This document shows positions 31,587-39,212 of a stretch of 64,000 nucleotides of DNA, in pieces. The stretch comes from Parvibaculum sp. (lineage in GTDB: Bacteria; Pseudomonadota; Alphaproteobacteria; Parvibaculales; Parvibaculaceae): the NCBI GenBank assembly GCA_019635955.1, contig JAHBYL010000004.1, positions 1-64,000 on the forward strand, in the 5' to 3' direction. The translations under genes and the position numbers were made by a program. Numbering within the stretch: the stretch's first letter is position 1; each line of letters starts with the position of its first letter. Under the pieces are notes generated by a model. The model saw only the letters and a program-made list of their open reading frames with translations, ran no database searches and had not been told where the DNA came from.

Positions 31587-32351
31587 TCAAGCCATTTGGC
31601 CGCGCAATTGCCCGAGTTTCGCGAGGATGGTCTCGGGCACAGCGTCGGCCGGAAGCTCCATGAACAATCGACTATCGGATGGCGGTACAAAATCCGCCCC
31701 CTCCCAAAAGGTGGCGGGGAGCATTTGCTCCTCCGCGCCGCTGCCAAAGGCAAGATCGAAGCCCGCGACATCGTCCACCGTGCTTTCGGCAGAACCCTTC
31801 AACACGATGATGGCCGCCGCTTCATAGTGGCGGGCGACATTCAGCAGGGGGTCGTAGAATTCAAGCGCTCGGGGGTCGCATTCCTCGAAGCGGAATGCGG
31901 AGAGACCGGGGCGGAACAACGCGCGCAAGAGGTCGGCCGATGACAGGGCGAGATCGTCCAGTATGTCCTCGTTTATCTCGCCCGCATCAAGGCACGTCGC
32001 CGCCAGCGCGCCAGGACCTGGCAACGAGAGGCCGAGCGGCCGCTGTCCGAGCGCGCCTTGCGCCGTCTCAAGCCCGCGCTTCAAATGGGCCCGGAAGTCC
32101 GCATCGGCGATGAGGCGCTCCATGCCGCTGGCGCCGAGCGAGGCGAGCTCGACGCCGTGCCCCTCCGCCCAGAGACGAATGGCCGGTGCGACCGGAACCT
32201 CCACCAGCTCCAGCGAGAGAAGCTGCGCCAGGTCGCGCAGGAAGAAGCCCAGTTCGTCCGGCGAGCGCCACGGTTCTTCCCCGCCCCGGAGAATGCGCGA
32301 GCCGAAGGTGTAACCATCGACCCAGAGAGCGGGGAGCGAAGCTTCGACCAT
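31587..32351 (-). CDS. putative fifth (epsilon-type) subunit of an Apc-like ketone carboxylase
   Basis: 254 residues, about 28 kDa, no motif recognised. Acetophenone carboxylase of Aromatoleum has a separate fifth protein (Apc5, about 34 kDa) needed for activity, encoded right after the HyuB-like apc4; this gene has the same position, strand and approximate size. It is acidic and looks soluble, without signal or membrane segments. Start ATG 32351 lies 5 bases after the preceding stop; the long open frame upstream only overlaps that gene. The Apc5 call is by position and size, not by motif. Confidence 0.6.
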   Translation of the reverse strand: MVEASLPALWVDGYTFGSRILRGGEEPWRSPDELGFFLRDLAQLLSLELVEVPVAPAIRLWAEGHGVELASLGASGMERLIADADFRAHLKRGLETAQGALGQRPLGLSLPGPGALAATCLDAGEINEDILDDLALSSADLLRALFRPGLSAFRFEECDPRALEFYDPLLNVARHYEAAAIIVLKGSAESTVDDVAGFDLAFGSGAEEQMLPATFWEGADFVPPSDSRLFMELPADAVPETILAKLGQLRGQMA

Positions 32352-32356
32352 CGCGG

Positions 32357-34606
32357 TCAACTCTTGCCTTCGCGGCAGGCGGCGAGTTCGGCTTCCAGTC
32401 TGTCGATCTTCGCCTGCATCGGATGCGTCATGATGACGGGCGGATTCACCTGCCCTGCCGGATGCACCACATCGGGCGAGCCGGCATGGACGAGGCTCCT
32501 GTCCGCCCAAGAGCCGTAGTAAGGCACCTTGCCGGAGGGCTTGTCCTTCACCCACTCTTTGCAGAACTCGCCGAAGGGCTTGCTCGCCGCGATGCGGGCG
32601 CGGCGGGCGGCATTGCGCGCTTCCTCTGTCGCCAGTTCGTCGACGTGAAGCGTCTCGCGATTATAGACCACGCGATAGATACGCCAGGCCACATCATGCG
32701 AGATCAGGTCTTCATCAAGATCGCGGATGACATCCTTCGGGTCGCGGTCCAGAGGATCGCCGAAGCCGCCGCCGGTGCCTTGCGAGATCATGTAAAGCTC
32801 GCCGCGCTTTGCCAGCGTGTAGCCAATAGTCATCGGGTGAGTGGTGTATTTGCCGTCCTTGAAGGGCTGCTCGTTCATCAGCTCCTCGATGGAGTAGCGG
32901 AAGGAGCCCGGGTCCTTCTGCAGAATATCGAACACATCCACGCCGCTGATGCGCGACAGCGGGTAGGTGGGGCAGCCATAACCGCCGAAGAGGCCCGGGA
33001 TATTCGGGAACTTGGCTCCCATGGCCGTCAGCATGAAGCCGAAGGCGGGACTGTCGCGCATGGCGAGCACCATCTGATAGCCCATGCCGCCACGCTGACG
33101 GCCAAAGCCTTGATTGTCCTTCATCATCTTCTTGGAGACGATCTGGATGAAGGGCATTTCCTCTTCGATGAATTCCTGTTCGCCGATATCGGACATGGTG
33201 GCGAAGATCGGCGCGCAACCGTGCTCGCCATCACGGTCGGCCAGCGCGCCCCCGCCCATGCCATTGATGTCGGCGCAGACATTACCCACCATTTCGCCAT
33301 GCTGCGTCAGCCCGCCGAAGAGGAAGGTGTTGATCATGTTGAACCAGGGCGCCAGCACCCGCGTGTATTTATGCGGGTTGGAGTAGAGAAGCTTCATGGC
33401 GCAGACCTGACCGGCGCTCCAGGCCGTGAACACGGTCATCATGGATTGCGCATTCGGCGTGCCGAAGGCGGGTTTCAGCACCGACGGCGTGTCGAAGATG
33501 AACTTTACCGGCGCGAGCACACCCTGATTACGCGGAATGTCCGGCCAGATGAAAGTGAGAAAGAGCTGGGCGAGCATGCCCTTCACGGTGATATCAAGGC
33601 TGTTGTTCGAGCGGTTGGTGAATTCGGGACTCGAGCCGCGATAATCGAAAGTGAGTTCGTCGCCCTTCTTGGTCAGTTCGAGATTGATCTTGATCTGAAC
33701 GTTCTCGCGTAGCGTTCCGTCCGTCCACCAGGAATGGCGGGTGGTACCGTCCGGCCATTCGGAGAGGCGGCGGCGGACTTCCGCGTCAGTATCCTCGAGA
33801 TTCATGCGCAGCGCGGCGACGACGGCCTCGACGCCATATTCGGCGATCGCCTCGTGGATGCGGGTTTCGATGCGGCGGCAGACATACATCTTCACCTTCA
33901 TGTCCGCATACTGCAGCTTCGGCTCGCGCACGGAATTCTGCAGAAAGGTGACGAGGTCGCGGCGGAGCTTGTAGTTCTCGGCGACCTTGAAGGGCGACAT
34001 TTTCAGCCCCTCATCCCAGATCTGCTCCGCGAGCGAGGGCATGCCGCCCGGCTCGATGGCGCCATTCTCGCCTTCATGCACGGTGGCACCCGCCCAGGCG
34101 ACGATCTGTCCTTCGTGGAAGACCGGCATCATCATGGACTGGTCGGTGTTATGCGCCTGGCCGTAGCGCGCATCGTTGACAATGAAGACATCGCCTTCCT
34201 TGATACCGACGGTGGGTTCGCCCGCCCAGTATTTGTTCACGAACTTGATCGGGTACTGCACGAGATTGCAGAAGATGACGACGCCGCCTGAGCTTGCGAG
34301 CGAGAGGTCGCCCGAGGCCGTGTAGACCGCGGAGACGCAGTCGCCCCATTTGGCGCCGGGGGCAGCGCCCATGTTCTCCAGCATCTCGAAGCTCTCGTTC
34401 ACGCCGGCGAGAATGCGCTCGCGAACGATTTCAAGGCGGACGGGATCGCTTTCCTTCGCAATGCACTGGTCTTCATAGGCCGTGCGCGGCTCCAGCCCGT
34501 GGTTCTCCATGATCTCGGGATCGGGCGCCAGGTAAAGGCTCGTCTCCTTCAGGAAGCTTTCCACGGCAGAGGAAGCAGCGCCGCCAATGTCTATGTCGTC
34601 ACCCAT
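32357..34606 (-). CDS. HyuB/AcxB-type carboxylase subunit (Apc4-like)
   Basis: 749 residues, hydantoinase B / acetone carboxylase alpha family (about 83 kDa). Family segments: VKINDARYGQ-like FIVNDARYGQAHNTDQSMMMP with metal-ligand style Asp/His, WAGATVHEGENGAIEPGGMP, FDYRGSSPEFTNRSNN, and C-terminal YMISQGTGGGFGDPLDRDP. In acetophenone carboxylase the HyuB-like Apc4 hosts the carboxylation chemistry between phosphorylated enol and carboxyphosphate. Start ATG 34606 with GGGAGG eight bases before. Flanked by the HyuA-type subunit upstream and the Apc5-like gene 5 bases downstream. Confidence 0.85.
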   Translation of the reverse strand: MGDDIDIGGAASSAVESFLKETSLYLAPDPEIMENHGLEPRTAYEDQCIAKESDPVRLEIVRERILAGVNESFEMLENMGAAPGAKWGDCVSAVYTASGDLSLASSGGVVIFCNLVQYPIKFVNKYWAGEPTVGIKEGDVFIVNDARYGQAHNTDQSMMMPVFHEGQIVAWAGATVHEGENGAIEPGGMPSLAEQIWDEGLKMSPFKVAENYKLRRDLVTFLQNSVREPKLQYADMKVKMYVCRRIETRIHEAIAEYGVEAVVAALRMNLEDTDAEVRRRLSEWPDGTTRHSWWTDGTLRENVQIKINLELTKKGDELTFDYRGSSPEFTNRSNNSLDITVKGMLAQLFLTFIWPDIPRNQGVLAPVKFIFDTPSVLKPAFGTPNAQSMMTVFTAWSAGQVCAMKLLYSNPHKYTRVLAPWFNMINTFLFGGLTQHGEMVGNVCADINGMGGGALADRDGEHGCAPIFATMSDIGEQEFIEEEMPFIQIVSKKMMKDNQGFGRQRGGMGYQMVLAMRDSPAFGFMLTAMGAKFPNIPGLFGGYGCPTYPLSRISGVDVFDILQKDPGSFRYSIEELMNEQPFKDGKYTTHPMTIGYTLAKRGELYMISQGTGGGFGDPLDRDPKDVIRDLDEDLISHDVAWRIYRVVYNRETLHVDELATEEARNAARRARIAASKPFGEFCKEWVKDKPSGKVPYYGSWADRSLVHAGSPDVVHPAGQVNPPVIMTHPMQAKIDRLEAELAACREGKS

Positions 34607-34625
34607 CGTCTTTCCTCCCGTGAAA

Positions 34626-36773
34626 TCAGTTCTGTTTTTCGCCGGCACGCTCGAAAAGAGCGGCGCCATATCTGCCGATGCGGAGTTTCCAGCCGGGCTC
34701 GACGAGATAGGTCGTCGAGGGCGAGATGACGACAGCGGGTGCAGAGACAACGGCGCCGAAGGGCAGATCGCCCAGTTCGTAGAAACCGGTGGCAAGCGCG
34801 CCGTAGTGGCCGACGAAGTGACATTCGCGCATTTCCGAAGCGGGTGGCGCCGTCACGAGCTCCTTTTCCTCTGGCAGCACGCCGCGAAAGTGGAAAGTCG
34901 GCATTTGCGAATAGGTGGCGACACGGATCGTGTTGACGCGGATGCCCGCTTCCGGTGCCTGGCTGCCTTCGCCATAGCGGCGGCCATAATCCGCCGAGAA
35001 CTCCTTCATCACCTCGAGCAGATCTTCTGCCGAATGAAAGCGGTTCTTCGAGACGACGACGGCCGTCTGCGCAAGCTGGTTGCCATAGCGCATGTCGAGC
35101 TCGAGCCGGTGGCGGATCGCCTCTTCCCGCACACCCTGGCGGATGAGGTCGTCCTTGCCCTTCTGCTCAAGCTCCTCGACCAGCGCGTTGAAGCGCGGGA
35201 AATCATCGAAAAGCTGGCGCGTGTTCGAGTCGTAGAGCGAGAGATAGAGCGAGCGTTCGTGGAAATGGAGCTGGTCCATATTACCCGCACCGATGGCCGA
35301 GAAGATGGCGCTGAAGGGCGGCACCATGACGCGCGAGACGCCGAGCATATTGGCGATACCGCAGGCATGGAGCGGGCCATTGCCGCCATAGGCAAGCAGC
35401 GTGAAATGGCGTGGCTCGTAACCACGGACACGCAGTTCCTGCGCGATGCCGTTCGCCATGTCGTTGTCCACCTTGTCGCGGATGAGCTTGGCGGCGCCGA
35501 TGGCATCAACGCCCATGATCTCGCCGACTTCCTTTTCGAGCGCGCGGGTGGCGCGGCGCTCATTGAGCGGGATCGATCCGCCGGCATAGCGATCCGCGAT
35601 CAGATAGCCGAGCGCGAGGTCGGCATCCGTCACGGTCGGATTGCGGCCGCCGCGATTGTAGCAGGCGGGGCCGGGATCGGAGCCCGCACTCTCCGGACCC
35701 ACGGCAACGGTGCGCCGCAGCCTGTCGTAGCGTGCTATGGAGCCGCCGCCTGCACCCAGCGTAACGAGATGGACCATCGGAATGTTGACCAGCCAACGCT
35801 CGATCACCGGGTTGAAGTCATAAAACTTTACCCCGCCCTTCACGACGAGGCCGATATCGAAGGAGGTGCCTCCCATATCGGTGCATACGACATTGCCGAG
35901 ATCGGTTTCGGCAGCGAGATGCTCGGAGGCATGGATGCCTGCGACCGGACCCGAATGGATGGTCTGCAGCGCATCGGTCGAATTCAGCTGCGCCATGCCG
36001 CCCGAGTTGTGGATAACGAGCATGGGCTTGCGGTAGCCATTGTCGCGGAGGTTGAGCTCCAGCGTCGACAGGCCGTGATACATGGCATTGTGCAGGAAGG
36101 CGTCGATGATCGCGGATGAGCTGCGCGCATATTCTCCCTTGCGGCCACCCACCTTGTGCGACAGTACGATCGGGGCGGAGCCGAGCAGATGTTCGGGGAA
36201 CTCGTCGCGAATGATTTCCTCGACGAGCAACTCATGTTCCGGCTGCACCACAGCATTCACCAGCGAGACGACGAAGGCCTGAACGCCATTGTCGACCAGC
36301 TGGCGCACGCGAGTGCGTACGTCTTCCGGGTCCACAGCCATGATGATCTCGCCTGTTTCGGCGACACGCTCGCGGATGCCAACGATCATCTGAACGGGAA
36401 CAAGCGGCGACGGACGCTGCGCCATCGGCAGATCGCGACGGAGCCGGTCCGGCAGGCCCTCGCCATAGCCGCGGCCGCGGCTCAAGGGCACCATCGCCTC
36501 GAAACCCGCCGTAACCAGCAGGCCGACGCGAGGGCCGCGACGCTCAATCAGCGCATTGGTGCCGAGTGTCGTTGCGTAGCGAACGCTATCCACTTCGCGC
36601 ATCACTTCTTCGAGCGAAAGACCGAGCTGCTCATAGGCCATCTTAAGCGAGGCATTGAAACCGAGCGCGAGGTTCTGATGCGTCGTCAGGGCTTTCGCCT
36701 CGACATAAACATCGTCCCAGACGAGCGAGCAATCCGTGAAGGTTCCACCAATGTCCACCGATACGCGGCGCAT
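34626..36773 (-). CDS. HyuA-type ATP-binding carboxylase subunit 2 (Apc3-like)
   Basis: 715 residues, hydantoinase A / acetone carboxylase beta family with two ASKHA phosphate motifs: VSVDIGGTFTDCSLV near 5 and CTDMGGTSFDIGLVV near 290, plus TLGAGGGSIARYD and GSDPGPACYNRGG. These subunits phosphorylate the ketone enol or bicarbonate. It keeps the canonical DIGGTFTD motif, unlike its partner at 37216. ATG at 36773 follows an AGAGGAA site. Together the cluster has two HyuA-type subunits, which acetone carboxylase lacks and acetophenone carboxylase has. Confidence 0.87.
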   Translation of the reverse strand: MRRVSVDIGGTFTDCSLVWDDVYVEAKALTTHQNLALGFNASLKMAYEQLGLSLEEVMREVDSVRYATTLGTNALIERRGPRVGLLVTAGFEAMVPLSRGRGYGEGLPDRLRRDLPMAQRPSPLVPVQMIVGIRERVAETGEIIMAVDPEDVRTRVRQLVDNGVQAFVVSLVNAVVQPEHELLVEEIIRDEFPEHLLGSAPIVLSHKVGGRKGEYARSSSAIIDAFLHNAMYHGLSTLELNLRDNGYRKPMLVIHNSGGMAQLNSTDALQTIHSGPVAGIHASEHLAAETDLGNVVCTDMGGTSFDIGLVVKGGVKFYDFNPVIERWLVNIPMVHLVTLGAGGGSIARYDRLRRTVAVGPESAGSDPGPACYNRGGRNPTVTDADLALGYLIADRYAGGSIPLNERRATRALEKEVGEIMGVDAIGAAKLIRDKVDNDMANGIAQELRVRGYEPRHFTLLAYGGNGPLHACGIANMLGVSRVMVPPFSAIFSAIGAGNMDQLHFHERSLYLSLYDSNTRQLFDDFPRFNALVEELEQKGKDDLIRQGVREEAIRHRLELDMRYGNQLAQTAVVVSKNRFHSAEDLLEVMKEFSADYGRRYGEGSQAPEAGIRVNTIRVATYSQMPTFHFRGVLPEEKELVTAPPASEMRECHFVGHYGALATGFYELGDLPFGAVVSAPAVVISPSTTYLVEPGWKLRIGRYGAALFERAGEKQN

Positions 36774-36798
36774 ATGTTCCGTTCCTCTTGCTTGTCGA

Positions 36799-37194
36799 TC
36801 AGTGCGAATGAGGCGGTGCTACGAAATCCGGCCCGAGGACCGGCTTGTCGAGAGGTTCGCGCTTCGCCCATTGCGCCTTCAGTGCGTCGATATCGAGTTC
36901 GATGTCATGCGCAGGAGGGTGCCCGGGCGGCAGATACTCGACTTCCGCGAGCCGGCCGCAATTCGGACAGCAATATTCGAGGATGCGGCACCATTCCGGG
37001 TCCGGCGCGAATGTAAAGTCGTACTTCGCAGCGTCGAGGATCGGCGCGTGAATTTCAGACGGATCGCGATCGCGGACCAGCAAGCCCTTCTTGTAGCTGC
37101 CGCGCGCATCGCCGATATCATGACCACAGCTCGCACATTCCCAGCGTTCGCTGTAGAGATCGATGTTGAGCATCGATGTGATGAAAACTTTCAT
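36799..37194 (-). CDS. small zinc-ribbon-like carboxylase subunit (Apc2/AcxC-like)
   Basis: 131 residues, about 15 kDa, the size of Apc2. Two Cys-x-x-Cys pairs, ECASCGHD at 19-26 and CCPNCGR near 75, form a zinc ribbon, a feature of acetophenone and acetone carboxylase small subunits. The C-terminus is rich in Asp/Glu/Pro/His. Start ATG 37194 with GGGAGG upstream. It lies between the two HyuA-type genes, exactly where apc2 lies between apc1 and apc3. Confidence 0.78.
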   Translation of the reverse strand: MKVFITSMLNIDLYSERWECASCGHDIGDARGSYKKGLLVRDRDPSEIHAPILDAAKYDFTFAPDPEWCRILEYCCPNCGRLAEVEYLPPGHPPAHDIELDIDALKAQWAKREPLDKPVLGPDFVAPPHSH

Positions 37195-37215
37195 TCATTC
37201 CTCCCAAATCGGCGA

Positions 37216-39099
37216 TCAGCGCTTCAGCAGCAAGTCGCCGTTGCCGCTGACGACAAAGCGCCAGCCTTCACGCACATGCGCGGTAAAGAAGGCTTCCTCG
37301 ACGAGGCAAGGGCCTTCGTGCCAGTCGCCTGGGCTCAGATCATCGAGGCGGAAAAGCGGCAGGTCGGTGACTCCCTTGCGGGTGCCGGCAGCTTCCGCCT
37401 TGCGGCGCTCCTCGCATACCGGGTCGCCGAGGCCGATCTTCTCGATCGGTTTGGTCACCCGCAGCTCAAGCCAGGATTCCGTGTTCTCGCCAGTATGTAT
37501 TCCGTTGAGTCTCGCTCGCGTGTAGCCGGCGCCGTTCTTCGTGAGCACGGCATAGTCGAGGCTGCATTCCGCGAGATCGAATCCTTCGGCCAACATGCCG
37601 CGGCGAGCCTGCTCCATGAGATTTGCTTTCGCTACTTCCACGGCATCGTCGCGGCCGGCCGCGAGTTCTGCCATGTAGCTATGCTCGATATCGGAGAAGG
37701 CGATGCCATAGGCACTGAAGACGGCCGCGAATTTGGGGATGAGCACGGTGTCGAGACCAGCCATTTCGGCAACGCCGCAGGCCGACATGGGACCTGCGCC
37801 ACCGAAGGCGAGCAGCGAGGCCCCCTTATTCTTCGCGGCGAAATTCGACAGTTGTCCGGCGATCTTCGCATGATAGGCATCGGCCATGGCGTTTGCCGCC
37901 TCAGCAAGCGTCAGACCCAACGGTTCGCCGACATGGGCCATGATGGCGCGTTCGGCGCGCTCGCGATCGAGCGGCATGCGACCGCCGAAATATGAGACGG
38001 GATCGAGAATGCCGAGCGCGAGGAAAGCGTCCGTCATTGTGGCCTTGGTGCCCCCGCGCGCAAAGCAGGCAGGCCCTGGCGCAGAACCCACACTTTCCGG
38101 TCCTACAAGAATCTGACCTCCATCCGCGCGAATGATGGAGCCGCCGCCCGCGCCGATGCTCTCGATAGCGGAAAGAGGGATGGAAACCGGCGCGCCTTCA
38201 ATATGGCCTGCCTGGGAGACCGTGACGGATGCATCTTCGAACATGGCGATGTCGGTCGTCGTGCCGCCAATGTCGATGGAGACGGCGGCAGGAATGCCGT
38301 AATGCCTGAGCAAGACCTCACCGCCCACCACCCCGCCTTGCGGACCGGAGGAATAGGTCTTGATCGCGACTGTCTTTGCGACCCGCGTCGAGTTCCCGTC
38401 ATTGCGGAAAATCAGAAGCGGTTTACGCGCGCGATGTTCGCGCAGCCGATTTTCAGCGTTGTATAGAAAAGTATCCATTGCAGGATGAAGGAAGGCGTTG
38501 AGAACGCTTGTCCAGACCCGCTGCTCCAGCGTACCGATATGAGTGAGCTCCGTCGAAAAGAGAAGCGGCACCGCGCCCAGAAGATGGCGCGGGAAAGCAC
38601 GATAGAGGACACGCTTCGCCGCTTTTTCGCGCGCCGCGGCATCCGCTCCTGCAAAGGCAATGACGATACGGCTTGCACCAGCGGAAACGAGCTTCGATAC
38701 GGCGGTAACGAGCTCTGCCGGATTGACCGACGCGGCCCCGGGCGAAACCTGGCGTACTCGGTCGCCAACGAAGGCTTCGAAGAGAGCAGGTGAGGCATTC
38801 ATCGCGTCCGTGGCCGCGGCATCATCATCGGCAAGAAGGCCGACACGCGGTCCCTTGCGCTGCACGATGGCGTTCGTACCCTGCGTGGTGGAATAGCGGA
38901 TATAGTCGATGGAACCGACGAGCTTTGGCAGGTCCACTTCACCGTCGATCTTCTCCGACAGTGCTTCGAGGCACTTCACGAAACATTCAGTCAGGTCGTG
39001 CGGCGTGGTCAGCGTCTTCGCATGGATCGTGGAAATTCCGTCGGTCGCGCAGACATCCGTCAACGTACCGCCATTATCGATGCTTACAAGAAGCCCCAC
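37216..39099 (-). CDS. HyuA-type ATP-binding carboxylase subunit 1 (Apc1-like)
   Basis: 627 residues, about 66 kDa, HyuA family. Phosphate-1 motif reads VSIDNGGTLTDVC (Asn in place of the usual Ile), phosphate-2 VSIDIGGTTTDIAMF near 265, then SIGAGGGSIIRADGG and GSAPGPACFARGG. The shift from DIGGTFTD to DNGGTLTD distinguishes it from the second HyuA subunit and suggests divided labour. Start GTG 39099 is preceded by GGGGAGG; an ATG at 39135 has no such site. First gene of the carboxylase operon; a copy of the shared palindrome lies 92 bases upstream in the gap after the regulator gene. Confidence 0.86.
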   Translation of the reverse strand: MGLLVSIDNGGTLTDVCATDGISTIHAKTLTTPHDLTECFVKCLEALSEKIDGEVDLPKLVGSIDYIRYSTTQGTNAIVQRKGPRVGLLADDDAAATDAMNASPALFEAFVGDRVRQVSPGAASVNPAELVTAVSKLVSAGASRIVIAFAGADAAAREKAAKRVLYRAFPRHLLGAVPLLFSTELTHIGTLEQRVWTSVLNAFLHPAMDTFLYNAENRLREHRARKPLLIFRNDGNSTRVAKTVAIKTYSSGPQGGVVGGEVLLRHYGIPAAVSIDIGGTTTDIAMFEDASVTVSQAGHIEGAPVSIPLSAIESIGAGGGSIIRADGGQILVGPESVGSAPGPACFARGGTKATMTDAFLALGILDPVSYFGGRMPLDRERAERAIMAHVGEPLGLTLAEAANAMADAYHAKIAGQLSNFAAKNKGASLLAFGGAGPMSACGVAEMAGLDTVLIPKFAAVFSAYGIAFSDIEHSYMAELAAGRDDAVEVAKANLMEQARRGMLAEGFDLAECSLDYAVLTKNGAGYTRARLNGIHTGENTESWLELRVTKPIEKIGLGDPVCEERRKAEAAGTRKGVTDLPLFRLDDLSPGDWHEGPCLVEEAFFTAHVREGWRFVVSGNGDLLLKR

Positions 39100-39190
39100 C
39101 GCCAGTTCCTCCCCGTCTCTTTCCGGCGATGCCATGGAGACAATGCGCCGCTTTATGAGAGGACAGTACGTGCAGCTGGACACCCCTTCC

Positions 39191-39206
39191 CCACCCGAAA
39201 GGATGG
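39191..39206 (-). promoter_or_regulatory. shared regulon palindrome, copy for the carboxylase operon
   Basis: CCACCCGAAAGGATGG on the plus strand, flanked by CCCTTCC; on the coding strand this gives GGGTGGGGAAGGGG, again close to the MalT box (8/10). It lies between the regulator stop and the first carboxylase gene, 92 bases before its GTG. Confidence 0.65.
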
Positions 39207-39212
39207 AATTTC

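Noticed and set aside
32357-39099. Hydantoinase or 5-oxoprolinase (HyuAB)
   Set aside because: Two HyuA-type genes, a zinc-ribbon small subunit and a fifth gene beside a CoA ligase fit a ketone carboxylase; hydantoinases have one HyuA and one HyuB.
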